From assembly GCF_000337515.1 (NCBI RefSeq), contig NZ_AOIQ01000018.1, positions 1 to 38,953 of the forward strand: DNA of 38,953 nt, written 5' to 3'. Position numbers and translations under genes: made by a program. This stretch comes from Halovivax asiaticus JCM 14624. Its GTDB lineage: Archaea > Halobacteriota > Halobacteria > Halobacteriales > Natrialbaceae. This document shows, in pieces, positions 7,455-16,276 of the stretch (the stretch's first letter is position 1; the number at the start of each line of letters is the position of its first letter). The notes below the pieces were generated by a model. The model made no database searches, was not told where the DNA came from, and saw only the letters and a program-made list of their open reading frames with translations.

Positions 7455-7804
7455 GTGGCCGGCACAAGAGACCACGGGTGGGACTAAAAGGGGCTGGTGC
7501 TCTCGACGAACCCCGGCGACGCAAGGACCGCAGGGAACGAACGAAGTGAGTGACTGAGGACCGCAGCGAGTCGTGGGAGTCGAGAGTGCCAGGGGCTTTT
7601 AAAGCAAATGCTACGATTTGATAGCTTGCAGTATTATCTGAGTAGTCCCGTACTCAACTTATCGACCGCATAAAAAGCCCCGGCGCTCTCGAGGACTGCG
7701 ACTCGCTGCGATCCTCGGACTTCGTCCTGCGGTTCTTGCGTCGTCTCGAACCTCGAGAGCGCCGCCCCTTTGAGCCCCACCCGGGTGGTTTGTGCCGGCT
7801 ACCT
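7455..7804. repeat. large imperfect inverted repeat downstream of RNase J
   Basis: The left arm, about 7455-7602, and the right arm, about 7671-7804, are reverse complements at clearly high but imperfect identity. The ends are GGTGGCCGGCACAA and, inverted, GGTAGCCGGCACAA. The inner ends are GGGGCTTTT on the left and AAAAGCCCC on the right. Each arm is itself palindromic (for example GGCGCTCTCGAGG with CCTCGAGAGCGCC). The 68-base core contains GAGTA/TACTC. No gene is seen in 7328-7871. It could be a MITE-like element, a bidirectional terminator or an RNA element. Confidence 0.75.
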
Positions 7805-7871
7805 TCGCGTCTCTGGATGGGGCCACGGCTCCGAACCTGGGGGAAAATAAAAAGCGTGTGTCTCTTCTACC

Positions 7872-9224
7872 CTATTCGACGAGCTGGATGAGGTTCCCGT
7901 TCGAGGTCACGTGGAGATCTCGACCGAGTGTGTAGCCCTCGTCCTGACAGAGGTTGACGTAGCCGGAGAAGCCGCTCATGTTCTGGTGGGCCGGGATGAT
8001 GTGCTGGGGCTGGAGCGCCTGCAGCATCTCGTAGTGGCCCTCCTGGTTGAGGTGGCCGGAGACGTGGATGTCCGAATAGACGCGTGCGCCCTGCATCCCG
8101 AGGAGCTTCTCGGCCTGGTAGCGCTGGCCCTCGTTGGTGGGTTCCGGGATGACGCGGGCGGAGAAGATGACCTTGTCGCCCTCGTCAAGGGTGTAGTTCG
8201 TCTCGCCGCGGGCCATCCGGGTGAGCATCGCGCGGGGCTCGCCCTGGTGGCCGGTGACGACGGGGAGGAAGTTCTCCTTGCCGTCTTCCATGATCCGTTC
8301 TAAGGACTGGTCGATCGAGCGTCGGTAGCCGAACATCCCGAGGTCGTCGGGGAAGTCGACGAAGCCGAGGCGCTCGGCGGCGCCGGAGTACTTCTCCATC
8401 GAGCGCCCGAGGAGCACCGGCTGGCGGCCGATGTCCTTGGCGAACTCGACGAGCGAGGTGACGCGGGCGATGTGGCTCGAGAACGTCGTCGCGACGATCC
8501 CGCCGTCGTAGTCCTCGAGACTGTACATCACGTCTTTCAGGTGCTCGCGCGCGACGCTCTCGGAGGGCGTCCGACCCTGCTTGTTCGCGTTCGTACAGTC
8601 CTCGATGTAACAGAGGACACCCTCGCCCTCGCGACCGATCTCGCGGAAGCGCTCCATGTCGATCGGGTCGCCGATGACCGGCGTGTGGTCCATCCGTTTG
8701 TCCAGCCCGTAGACGACCGCACCCTCGGGGGTGTGCAGCACCGGGTTGATCGCGCCGATGATGGAGTGGGTGACGTTGACGAATTCGAGTTCGACCTGGC
8801 CGGTGTCGCCGATCGACATCGACTCGCCAGGGTCCATCGTGACCAGCTCGTTGGCGTCGCCGAACTTCTCCTCGTCGTCGAACTCCTCTTCGACCAGCGC
8901 GCTGGTAAACGGCGTCGAGACGACGGGCGCGTCGTATCGGTGGGCCAGTTTCGAGATCGCGCCGATGTGGTCTAAGTGGCCGTGGGTCGGGACGATCGCC
9001 TGCACGTCACCTTCGAGGTCGGCCATGACCCGATCGTCCGGGATCGCTCCCATGTCGATCAGATCGAGGCTGTGCATCCCCTCGGTCTGGACGTTGTCGT
9101 GGATCAGCACCTTCGACAGGTTCAGCCCCATGTCGAAGATGACGATGTCGGTACCTGCGCGGACGGCAGTCATCTGCCGGCCGACTTCCTCGTAGCCGCC
9201 GATTGTTGCAATTTCGATTTCCAT
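7872..9224 (-). CDS. archaeal ribonuclease J, metallo-beta-lactamase/beta-CASP exonuclease
   Basis: A 450-residue beta-CASP family ribonuclease expected to degrade RNA 5' to 3' in the cytoplasm. It starts [21 protein letters not shown], typical of the archaeal RNase J group. The metal site is visible as HGHLDH at residues 81-86, with further motifs [29 protein letters not shown] and [14 protein letters not shown], and [11 protein letters not shown] near the end. Length is normal for archaeal RNase J, and it lacks the KH domains of archaeal CPSF. ATG is at 9224. The neighbours are unrelated single genes, and a large inverted repeat follows the stop. Intact and apparently functional. Confidence 0.93.
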   Translation of the reverse strand: MEIEIATIGGYEEVGRQMTAVRAGTDIVIFDMGLNLSKVLIHDNVQTEGMHSLDLIDMGAIPDDRVMADLEGDVQAIVPTHGHLDHIGAISKLAHRYDAPVVSTPFTSALVEEEFDDEEKFGDANELVTMDPGESMSIGDTGQVELEFVNVTHSIIGAINPVLHTPEGAVVYGLDKRMDHTPVIGDPIDMERFREIGREGEGVLCYIEDCTNANKQGRTPSESVAREHLKDVMYSLEDYDGGIVATTFSSHIARVTSLVEFAKDIGRQPVLLGRSMEKYSGAAERLGFVDFPDDLGMFGYRRSIDQSLERIMEDGKENFLPVVTGHQGEPRAMLTRMARGETNYTLDEGDKVIFSARVIPEPTNEGQRYQAEKLLGMQGARVYSDIHVSGHLNQEGHYEMLQALQPQHIIPAHQNMSGFSGYVNLCQDEGYTLGRDLHVTSNGNLIQLVE

Positions 9225-9912
9225 GTGTCGATCCGATCAGAGCGGTCAAACGCATGGTATCGCCCAAAGGGGCACGCAGAACGAGGCCTCCCAGCCGACG
9301 AACGCCGCGCGTGCGAGTTCGCCTCCGCAGATCCGCGTCGCAAGATCGTTCGCTACCACGTCGTGGACAGCGCGTATTTCGGTTGCCTGCAAAGACTTGT
9401 CCTGCTCGTAAATAGTCACTGGTCCGGGCCGAGGCGATCGACGGGGGTGCTACGAGACGCCAACCTGTTGGACTACGAGGATGTTTCGACGGTCGTGATG
9501 AGGCGAGCCACCTTCCGGTTCGTCGCAGTCTGCCTCGCGTGGCGAAACGTATTTGTGAGTTCGACGGAACTATCTATGGACGAAGCCCGTCCCGTCTTTC
9601 TCTCGCTGCCACGGGGTTGCGCGGCCGTGCGCCACCCCAACCATCGTGTGAAACGCCCGCCACTGTTCGTGTCGGGCACTCCATACGGGCCGAGACACCG
9701 ACTGTGTCCGACTGACGGACGACCCACACCGGGTGTCGTCCGTGACGACACCATCGGTGGGCAGCTAAGCAGGGACGATCGCCGATCTGTGTGCAGCGAC
9801 CGGGACCGACCGAGACTGCTGCGCTCCACGGGGTGTTCGGGACGACACAAACCCCGTTCGAAGTGTATACTCACTGAGAGAGGAACCCATCCCGACTCGA
9901 ACCAGATACGCC
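9225..9912. other. intergenic region with no supported gene
   Basis: About 690 bases between divergent RNase J and the DUF7504-like gene. Open frames exist on both strands, but their residue composition (Arg/Ser/Pro-rich, non-acidic) is unlike real haloarchaeal proteins and they show no family motif. A TATA-like GTATAC near 9864-9869 may serve the gene starting at 9913. Nothing else is evident. Confidence 0.5.
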
Positions 9913-10590
9913 ATGAACGAATCACTCACCACGTCGACGGACGCCGATTCGGTATCGATTCCACCGTTTCCGGACGCGGTAACCGGAGGATCGACCGTGC
10001 TCGTCGCGGGGACGATGGACCCCTCGAGGTATTCACTCGGATTGCGAACGCTGTGTCGGTACGGCCGGCCGGACGACGCCGCACTCGCCGTAACCAGCAC
10101 CGAAAGCGCGGACCAGACGACCGCGAGCTACGACTCGATCTGTGACGGGGACGGCCCGTCGCTCGGACTCGTCGATACGCAGTCGGAACGGCAGTATCTG
10201 TCGTCACTGTACGGGCCGACACCGACGGTGTTCACCCCGTCGACGGCCGATCTCGAACGCGTCGTCATCGCCCTCTCCGAACTCACCCAGACGGCGATTC
10301 CAGCCACCGACTCCCGTCACCTCGTCGTTCGCTCCGTCACGCCGTTTCTCGAACACGCGGCCACCGACCGGGTCTGTAACGTGCTCCAGCGGATCGAGGG
10401 TGTCCGGACCGGGGACGGAATCGGCTACGTCGGGATCCAGTACACGGAACACGACGAGGAGACGGTCGCGTCGCTCGCGAAGCTGGTCGATGGCATCCTG
10501 TGGGTGACTCACGGTTCGGCGGACGAACTCGTGTTCGAGTACCAGTCGGCGCGGCGGTTTTCGGGCTCGATTCCGGCGGGGAAGCCTTGA
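9913..10590 (+). CDS. DUF7504-like (degenerate RecA/KaiC-fold) protein
   Basis: A 225-residue haloarchaeal protein. The order of elements resembles the RecA-superfamily fold: STVLVAGTMD where a P-loop would be, then VVIALSEL, then RHLVVRSVTPFLEHA, and a final IGYVGIQYTEHDEETVASLAKLVDGILWV strand-helix pair. There is no GxxxxGK[S/T] Walker A, so ATP binding is unlikely. Proteins of this type are often found with signalling and chemotaxis genes in haloarchaea, but no such neighbours occur here. ATG at 9913. I assign the family by pattern only; a different KaiC-like DUF is possible. Confidence 0.6.
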   Translation: MNESLTTSTDADSVSIPPFPDAVTGGSTVLVAGTMDPSRYSLGLRTLCRYGRPDDAALAVTSTESADQTTASYDSICDGDGPSLGLVDTQSERQYLSSLYGPTPTVFTPSTADLERVVIALSELTQTAIPATDSRHLVVRSVTPFLEHAATDRVCNVLQRIEGVRTGDGIGYVGIQYTEHDEETVASLAKLVDGILWVTHGSADELVFEYQSARRFSGSIPAGKP

Positions 10591-10699
10591 CGCCCGGCTG
10601 ACGACGGGGCCGACCGATCTGACGACCGTGTGTGGGACGTCGATCCACAGTGCGTGCAGAACCGGTGCAGCTAAATGAGCGGTCTCCGTGGTCTGTTGC

Positions 10700-10882
10700 A
10701 TGGGTTTTGGTAGCTACGACGAGTCCGAGCAGCAGCAACCGGAGATGAACGACGAAGACGAAGATGCGGCCGTCTCCGTCCACGAACACGATCACGACGG
10801 GGAGATGACGGTCGAGACCGGCGCCTCGACCGACGATCTCATCGGTCAGCTACAGGATATGAAAGAGACGGACGAAGAATAA
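10700..10882 (+). CDS. DUF5786-family small acidic protein
   Basis: A 60-residue, strongly acidic protein beginning MGFGSYDESEQQQPEMNDED, a start I associate with the haloarchaeal DUF5786 family. A mid-section is His/Asp-rich (VHEHDHDGEM) and the C-terminus forms a short predicted helix (STDDLIGQLQDMKETDEE). The function is unknown. The ATG at 10700 fits the family start better than the upstream in-frame GTG at 10688, and an AT-rich stretch about 27 bases upstream (CTAAATG) is consistent with a leaderless message. Confidence 0.75.
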   Translation: MGFGSYDESEQQQPEMNDEDEDAAVSVHEHDHDGEMTVETGASTDDLIGQLQDMKETDEE

Positions 10883-10996
10883 GGCCCGATCGTCTCGTCG
10901 AACGGTCGTTCGTCCGCTGGCGCTTGATCGACCGGGTGGACGCTTTGTGTTTGGGACGAAGCTTACAGGTGTCTACGTCTGCCGACCGCGTCCGAT

Positions 10997-11398
10997 CTAC
11001 GCTCCCGAGTACCTGACCTGGTCTGGCCGAATCCGCATGATGACGCGTTCGGTCTGGATCGGGCTGGGATATTCTGCGGTGCCGGTGTAGCGCCCGGCGA
11101 GTTCGTCGGCGTGCTCGCGGGCGCCGTCGGTCGTGAGTTCGTCTACTTCGCCGGTCACCGAGAGCATCCGATAGGGGTCGTCCGGATCGGTCATGCTCAC
11201 CGATACGCGCGGGTCGGCGCGGACGTTCTTGTCCTTCCGGCGGTCGCGTTCGGTGTTGACCAGGATTCGGTTCGCGTCCACGTCGTAATCGATCCACACC
11301 GGCGTCGTGTGCGGGGCGCCGTCCGGCAGGAGCGTCGAGACGTGGGCGAACGTCTGCTTCGTGAACAGGTCGGTCGCGTCGGTGGGGATCTCGGCCAT
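10997..11398 (-). CDS. PPOX-class F420/FMN-dependent oxidoreductase
   Basis: A 133-residue split-barrel flavin/F420-binding protein of the pyridoxamine 5'-phosphate oxidase-like superfamily. The sequence TFAHVSTLLPDGAPHTTPVW is the typical first hairpin of PPOX F420-dependent enzymes, followed by NRILVNTERDRRKDKNVRADPRVSVSM, where the RRKxxNxxxDPRV stretch normally contacts the cofactor phosphate. Cofactor choice (F420 or FMN) and substrate are not decidable here. ATG 11398 is chosen because upstream in-frame sequence is Arg-rich and non-conserved. It is a single-domain protein of normal length, probably cytoplasmic, and convergent with the DUF5786 gene. Confidence 0.8.
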   Translation of the reverse strand: MAEIPTDATDLFTKQTFAHVSTLLPDGAPHTTPVWIDYDVDANRILVNTERDRRKDKNVRADPRVSVSMTDPDDPYRMLSVTGEVDELTTDGAREHADELAGRYTGTAEYPSPIQTERVIMRIRPDQVRYSGA

Positions 11399-11679
11399 AG
11401 CCTCCGTTCGTCCCGGGGGGACAAAATTGCGCCCCTCGAACCCGGTCCGGCTCGCGGTCCGGACTGGCGTTCTAACGAGAGGATACACCCACCGCGCTCT
11501 CACCAGACCTGGCTTCCAGTGCGAGCTGCGCCGGCGGCGGCGCCGAATCGGCGCGCGCGTCGACCCGAGCGGACGGCCCACTGTACTCTCTCGTTGCCGG
11601 TGGTGTACGGCTCCCCCACGCCGGAACCAGTGCCTGCATAACAAACCGGTCGCTGGAGGCACCCTCGGTAGGGTCACAC

Positions 11680-12918
11680 ATGAAGCGACGAACGTATCTG
11701 ACGACGGCAACGGCAACGACGGCGCTCGCGGTGGCGGGTTGTACGAGCGGCGGTGACGACGATCCCGACAACGATTCCGACGACGAGTTCGGTGAGTTCG
11801 ACGACGACGAGCCGTCGGAGGCGCCGCCGGACCTCGCGGGCACCTGGGATGACTTCGAATCGCTCGAGGAGTGGACGGCGACCAAGGGGTCCATGGAGGC
11901 CGACACCGATCGCTCTGTCACCGGCTCGCAGTCGGTGCGCCTCTCCGCTGGTTCGGACGCCAGAGGGCGGATCGTCAAGTCCCTCTCGTCGCCGCTCGAT
12001 TGCTCCGAGGTCGTCCCCGGCCTCGCCATGGCCTCCGAATCGAGCAACGCCCCCGCGATACAGCTGTGGGACGAGAACGGCCACAAGGCCCAGTATCGCC
12101 AGCAGACGGACCCCGAGAATCCCTTCGTCCGGCGCAACTTCGGCCTCTCGAAGATGGGCGGCGAGGTCGACCTCTCCCGAATCGGCGAGATCCACATCGT
12201 TCACTGGCTCGGCGACGACCACGAGGGAGACCTGTGGGTCGACGACCTTTTCTTCGCGCCGCGAAGCGAGAACGGCCAGGTGATGGTCCAGTTCCACGGG
12301 GGCTACGAGTCGGAGTACGAGACGGCCTATCCGATCCTCGACGAACACGACATCCCGGCGACGACGTTCGTCGCGACCGACCGAATTCGCACCTCGGAAA
12401 ACGCCGAGGGGGACCGTCTGACGAGGGAGCAACTCGACGAACTCTCGAGCGACGGCTGGACGGTCGGCAGCTACGCGAATCGGGGCCTCCGTCTGCTCGA
12501 CTTCGACCCCGAGGACCGCGAGGCCGAGGTTCGCGATGCGGCCGCGTGGCTCGAAGACAACGGGTACGGGGACGGCGCCCGCTTCTTCGCGTTCCCTGGC
12601 GGCCAGTTCGACGAGGTTGCCTACGATGCCGTCGCCGACCAGCACGACCTCGCGTTCGCCGGTCGATTCCCGGCGCAGGGCTACGCCGCGAACCCGCACC
12701 TCTGTACGCGCGTGACGAATCCCGATCCGGAGACGGCAGGAAATCTGGTCGAGTGGACGGCCGAAGTGGGCGGGATCACCTCGATCGCGTTCACGCACGT
12801 CGACGACAGCGTCGCCGCCTCGATCGACTCGCTCGCGTCGTCCATCACAGAACACCAGGAGGCCGGTGATCTATCGCTGATCTCGCCGGCGCAACTGGCC
12901 GACGAGTACGTCTTCTAA
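11680..12918 (+). CDS. polysaccharide deacetylase-like lipoprotein lacking catalytic motifs
   Basis: A 412-residue exported protein. It begins MKRRTYLTTATATTALAVAGC with a twin-arginine motif and lipobox Cys21, then an acidic linker (about 25-50), a beta-sandwich-like region (about 55-195) reminiscent of carbohydrate-binding modules, and a C-terminal NodB-type domain (about 200-412). The NodB motifs are altered. The usual T-F-D-D-G is QFHGG at 204-208, the usual S/T-H-x3-H-P region reads SYANRGL at 264-270, and FPGG is kept at 305-308. The metal-binding Asp and His residues therefore appear missing. It may bind glycans rather than deacetylate them, which is inference. ATG at 11680. Confidence 0.82.
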   Translation: MKRRTYLTTATATTALAVAGCTSGGDDDPDNDSDDEFGEFDDDEPSEAPPDLAGTWDDFESLEEWTATKGSMEADTDRSVTGSQSVRLSAGSDARGRIVKSLSSPLDCSEVVPGLAMASESSNAPAIQLWDENGHKAQYRQQTDPENPFVRRNFGLSKMGGEVDLSRIGEIHIVHWLGDDHEGDLWVDDLFFAPRSENGQVMVQFHGGYESEYETAYPILDEHDIPATTFVATDRIRTSENAEGDRLTREQLDELSSDGWTVGSYANRGLRLLDFDPEDREAEVRDAAAWLEDNGYGDGARFFAFPGGQFDEVAYDAVADQHDLAFAGRFPAQGYAANPHLCTRVTNPDPETAGNLVEWTAEVGGITSIAFTHVDDSVAASIDSLASSITEHQEAGDLSLISPAQLADEYVF

Positions 12919-12962
12919 CACCGGAGACGGCAGGAAATTTGATCGAGTGCAACTCTCGTCAG

Positions 12963-13466
12963 CTACTCGGTGACGGTCACGTCGAACTCGTCGCGTGCGA
13001 CCGCCAGCCGGTAGGTCGGGACGGTTCGGTACTCGACCGCGACGACGCCGAGGCGCTTGAGCCGGGAGAGTCCGGATCTGACCTCGTCCACGTCGGGGTC
13101 AGCCTCACCCGTCTCGCGGACGGCTTGGAGCACGGACACGACGCTCGCCGACCGTTCGTCGGGGCCGGGGACGATCGAGAGGATCGTCTCCTGGAGCGGC
13201 GTCACGCTCACCTTCGACGGCGCGGCGTCGTCGTCCGGATCGCTCTCGATACCCGGCTCGACGTCGACGAGGTCGGCCGCCTCGGGCGTGGCCCTGATGA
13301 GGCTGTTGTCGTCGCGGTAGTAGTACTCCGAGAGTTCGGTTTCTAGATACTGGTGGACCTCACTGCCGCTCTCCAGCTCCCACCGATCCTGTAGCTCGCT
13401 GTTCTTGGTCGGCTGGAACTGGACCACGTCGGCGAGGCGTTCGCGTGCCTCCTCGGAGAGACTCAT
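12963..13466 (-). CDS. DUF5797-family winged-helix-like protein
   Basis: A 167-residue haloarchaeal protein. The N-terminus MSLSEEARERLADVVQFQPTKNSELQDRW, with SGSEVHQYLETELSEYYYRDDNSLIRAT, matches my memory of DUF5797. The first part looks like a helix-turn-helix plus wing, ending in RDDNSLIRAT. A second helical domain (VTPLQETILSIVP to VEYRTVPTYRLAV) resembles another winged helix. A DNA-binding or regulatory role is inferred. ATG at 13466. It is convergent with the deacetylase-like gene (45-base gap) and follows the MFS gene region without an obvious operon link. Confidence 0.75.
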   Translation of the reverse strand: MSLSEEARERLADVVQFQPTKNSELQDRWELESGSEVHQYLETELSEYYYRDDNSLIRATPEAADLVDVEPGIESDPDDDAAPSKVSVTPLQETILSIVPGPDERSASVVSVLQAVRETGEADPDVDEVRSGLSRLKRLGVVAVEYRTVPTYRLAVARDEFDVTVTE

Positions 13467-13558
13467 TACGCGATGTTACGGGGATTCGGTACTTTTGCGT
13501 TGCGACCCTTTTCTGTCCCAGGCGTGCGCGCCCCGTCGACGCCGCCGCGATCGTCTCG

Positions 13559-14857
13559 TCACTCGGCTGCGGACGGTGTCGACACGTCTTCTTCGAGGGT
13601 TTCCTCGACTTGCGTCGCGACGAGCACGGCACCGACGAGGGCGAGCCCGGCGGCGAAGACGAACGGGATTGCGAAGTCGATGCCGACCAGAAAGCCCGAG
13701 ATGAGCGGCCCGAGGGCGATCCCGAACCCGAACGCCATCGTCAGCACGGAGAGGGTCGTCCCCGACTCGCCTTCGGGGGCCAGGTCGCCCGCCAGTGCGA
13801 GCGAGGGGGCGAACACCATCGCACCGGCGACCCCTTGCCCGAGGCGGGCGGCGAACATCGCCAGCGACGTCTGCACGAACCCCTGAACCAGGGTCGTCGG
13901 GAGCAAGATGACCATCCCCCAGAGGATGAACGGCCGGCGGCCGAACCGGTCGCTTGCCCGGCCGATCGGCGTCTGGAGGAAGATCTGGGCGATGACGAAC
14001 GCCGAGAACTGCAGGCCGAACCAGGTCGAGGCCTGATCGAGCCGGGCGTTGACGGTGTTCTGCAGCGTCGCGAAGATGGAGATGGCGATCATCATGAACA
14101 GCGTGGCGATCCCGAGCGTGATCACGGGATTCAACACGTTGTCCCCTCGCGGGTCGGTGAACGGGACCGACGGCGTGCCACCGGCTCGCCGCTTCGTCCC
14201 CTCCGGATCGGTGATCATCGTCGCCACCATCGCGAGGCTGACGAGCGCCGTCAGCGTCGCGATCAGGAACGTCGCTTCGAACCCGCTGACCGACACCGTC
14301 GGGTTACCGAGCGCGAGCTCGTACGGACCCCCGGCGACCACGGCCCCGGCGGCGACCGGACCGGCGCCGAAGCCGACGAGTCGGAACGTGTTGTAGACGC
14401 CCATGTTCCCGCCGCGGTCGCCGGCCGTCGCGAGCTCGTTGACCAGCGCGACCGATGTCGGGACGATGAACGCGATACTCACTCCCTGCAACGCGCGGAG
14501 CACGACGAGCGAGAGGTACGACCCCGCGAACAGGTAGAGGAAGTTGGTCGTCGCCAGGCCGCCCAGGCCGAGCAGGATGAAGCGCTTTCGCGCCCCGCGA
14601 CTGTCGGACAATCGTCCCGTAAACGGCTGGAAAAGGCTATTGAGGAGCCCGTACAGCGAGAGGACGATCCCGATGATCATCGCCTCCTCGAGGCCGAACG
14701 TCCGCCCGCCCACGACGTCGCTCGCCACGTACAGCGGGATCACGATGATCAGAAAGGAGTTCCCGATGCCGTCCGCGAGCCGGGCGAACGCGAGCGCGAA
14801 AACCCGACGGTCCACCGTGAACGCGGCGCGGATCGACTGGAGAACCGACCGGAGCAT
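13559..14857 (-). CDS. MFS transporter
   Basis: A 432-residue major facilitator with about 12 hydrophobic segments. The N-terminal half carries the loop 2-3 signature in GRLSDSRGARKRFILLG, and the second half the equivalent GRASDRFGRRPFILWGM, as in drug/sugar-efflux type MFS proteins. The central loop (near TDPEGTKRRAGG) is short. Substrate is unknown. The start at 14857 (MLRSVLQSIRAAFTVDRRVFALAFARLADGIGNSF) puts the first helix where the family has it. An upstream ATG at 14917 would add about 20 Ser-rich residues and is less likely. Divergent from the DUF5789 gene at 14997, leaving about 140 bases for promoters. Confidence 0.9.
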   Translation of the reverse strand: MLRSVLQSIRAAFTVDRRVFALAFARLADGIGNSFLIIVIPLYVASDVVGGRTFGLEEAMIIGIVLSLYGLLNSLFQPFTGRLSDSRGARKRFILLGLGGLATTNFLYLFAGSYLSLVVLRALQGVSIAFIVPTSVALVNELATAGDRGGNMGVYNTFRLVGFGAGPVAAGAVVAGGPYELALGNPTVSVSGFEATFLIATLTALVSLAMVATMITDPEGTKRRAGGTPSVPFTDPRGDNVLNPVITLGIATLFMMIAISIFATLQNTVNARLDQASTWFGLQFSAFVIAQIFLQTPIGRASDRFGRRPFILWGMVILLPTTLVQGFVQTSLAMFAARLGQGVAGAMVFAPSLALAGDLAPEGESGTTLSVLTMAFGFGIALGPLISGFLVGIDFAIPFVFAAGLALVGAVLVATQVEETLEEDVSTPSAAE

Positions 14858-14996
14858 TCGTGTCCCCTTCGGTGGCGACGTCAATGATGATTCCGAACTA
14901 GAAACCGATCGTCCCATCATCGCTACCTGCCCGATACGGTGACCTTCCGCCCGACGGCGACATCCGTTCAAGACCCTCCTCGCTGAATCGGTCTGT

Positions 14997-15251
14997 ATGG
15001 GCGCAATCACACTGAACGAACTCACTGACCGTCTCGCCACACTTTCGTACCCGGTCTCACTGGAGACCGTCGACCGTGAACTCGGCGACACGACGCTCCA
15101 GCTCGCGGACGGCGAAACGACGATCGGCGAGACGCTGGAACTCGTCGGCACGGATCGATTCGACAGCGAGAACGAACTCGAATCCGAACTCTTCGGTGCG
15201 CTCCCGCGAAACGCCGTCGGCGAACCGTATCAGTCGGAAGGCGAGGGCTAG
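14997..15251 (+). CDS. DUF5789-family small protein
   Basis: An 84-residue acidic protein beginning MGAITLNELTDRLATLSYPVS. The pattern of an L-x3-LxYPVS start, then GETTIGETLELVG, then FDSENELESELFGALP, matches a haloarchaeal DUF5789-like domain that I recall as a small alpha/beta protein often expressed from monocistronic genes. The function is unknown. No signal or membrane segment is seen. ATG at 14997. Its upstream gene on the other strand is the MFS transporter, and TFS follows after 225 bases, so it is probably transcribed alone. Confidence 0.7.
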   Translation: MGAITLNELTDRLATLSYPVSLETVDRELGDTTLQLADGETTIGETLELVGTDRFDSENELESELFGALPRNAVGEPYQSEGEG

Positions 15252-15476
15252 CACTATTGACGCGTTACACGAATTCACCCATGGACTGCTGCGCGGAAGC
15301 GACTCTTCGCCGGCTCTGGTGGCGTCTGTCTCGGACGCTCCTCCCACGGCCGCCGCCAGGGTCGAAAACCGCGTGAAACCGTCCAATTCCGCCAGCTGAA
15401 CGGGTGTGCTGCGCGCGGGAACCGACAGCCCAAACACGTCGCTTAAGTCCCTCGACGCGCCAGTTTCAGGACACCA

Positions 15477-15785
15477 ATGGAGTTCTGCGACGAGTGCGGC
15501 TCGATGATGAAAGCCGACGACGGCCTGTGGGTCTGTGGGAGTTGCGACTACTCGAAACCGAAAGGCGATACCGACGAGTACGTCGTCACGGACGATCAGG
15601 AGGCCAGCGAGATTATCGAATCGTCCGAGGAAACGTCGCTCCCCGAAACCGACGCCCTGTGTCCCGAGTGTGGGAACGACCGCGCCTACTGGTACCTTCA
15701 GCAAACCCGCTCGGCCGACGAATCCGAGACTCGCTTCTTCATCTGTAGCGAGTGCGAGCACAAGTGGCGCGAAGACGATCACTAA
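15477..15785 (+). CDS. tfs: transcription factor S (TFIIS-like RNA cleavage factor)
   Basis: A 102-residue archaeal TFS. This factor inserts into the RNA polymerase secondary channel and stimulates cleavage of backtracked transcripts. The N-terminal zinc ribbon has Cys4, Cys7, Cys20 and Cys23 (MEFCDECGSM, WVCGSC). The C-terminal ribbon has Cys62, Cys65, Cys90 and Cys93 (CPECGNDRAYWY, FFICSEC). The catalytic acidic tip is Asp81-Glu82 in QTRSADESETRF, so it is an active-type TFS, unlike inhibitory paralogues that lose these residues. ATG 15477 follows an AT-rich CTTAAG box by about 30 bases. A clear stem-loop follows the stop. Confidence 0.95.
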   Translation: MEFCDECGSMMKADDGLWVCGSCDYSKPKGDTDEYVVTDDQEASEIIESSEETSLPETDALCPECGNDRAYWYLQQTRSADESETRFFICSECEHKWREDDH

Positions 15786-15793
15786 CAACGAAC

Positions 15794-15841
15794 TTTTTGC
15801 GCGAACGGGATCGCGCTCCGCGCGACTCCGTTCGCGAAAAA
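15794..15841 (+). terminator. stem-loop after TFS
   Basis: The outer helix CGCGAACGG (15800-15808) pairs with CCGTTCGCG (15828-15836) and is flanked by T15794-98 facing A15837-41. The inner helix TCGCGC (15811-15816) pairs with GCGCGA (15820-15825). It starts 9 bases after the TFS stop, so it is a likely 3' end or termination/processing signal. Archaeal terminators usually need a U-tract, and the run here is on the 5' side, so the exact role is uncertain. Confidence 0.6.
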
Positions 15842-15993
15842 CTTCGATGAAAAAGGCCGGTGGCGAAGCCGTCGGGCAACCGCGTTCGCTTCGTTCGGGC
15901 GGAGATTTGCGACCGTCCACGACCTCGGGGGTACTGCTAGGTCGACGGTGTGCTTATTTTCTCTGGCGTGCTAGGTGCTAGCGGTGATCGTGT

Positions 15994-16224
15994 ATGGAAA
16001 AGAACGTGGGCGGAACCGATCGCACGATGCGACTTGTCGTCGGGTCGATCCTGGCGCTCGTCGGCGTCGCCATCCTCGCTGGCTGGCTCGGCGTCGGCGG
16101 CACGCTCGGAACCGGCCTCGGCGTACTCGCACTGCTCGCTGGCTTGGTACTGCTGTTCACCGGTGTCACGCAACTGTGCGTGGTGAACCGTCTGCTCGGC
16201 ATCGATACCTCCCGCGGTCGGTGA
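15994..16224 (+). CDS. DUF2892 / YgaP-like small membrane protein
   Basis: A 76-residue protein beginning MEKNVGGTDRTMRLVVGS, matching the YgaP-type transmembrane domain (DUF2892): N-terminal (K/R)NxGxxDRxxRxxxG, two membrane helices (about residues 13-33 and 38-60), then LCVVNRLLGIDT, close to the usual C-P-V/L-x-x-L-G-I/x-T ending. In other species the domain is often fused to a rhodanese; here it stands alone. The function is unknown, possibly sulfur or membrane related by family association. ATG at 15994, preceded by an AT-rich TTATTTTC stretch. Convergent with the TrmI-like gene. Confidence 0.85.
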   Translation: MEKNVGGTDRTMRLVVGSILALVGVAILAGWLGVGGTLGTGLGVLALLAGLVLLFTGVTQLCVVNRLLGIDTSRGR

Positions 16225-16276
16225 CGCGAGCGCTATAGAATCGAACTGGAGGATCGCCCTCGAACTCGCGGCCCCG

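Noticed and set aside
7328-7871. Possible CRISPR or tandem repeat array
   Set aside because: Only two inverted arms are present, not regularly spaced direct repeats; reported instead as an inverted repeat.
11674-12855. Long minus-strand frame opposite the deacetylase-like gene
   Set aside because: Antisense shadow of a clear lipoprotein gene in GC-rich DNA; composition is not that of a haloarchaeal protein.
13445-14887. 480-codon plus-strand frame opposite the MFS gene
   Set aside because: Highly charged low-complexity shadow; the opposite strand encodes a well-recognised transporter.
15057-15920. Minus-strand frame across the DUF5789 and TFS genes
   Set aside because: It overlaps two better supported genes and has no recognisable domain.
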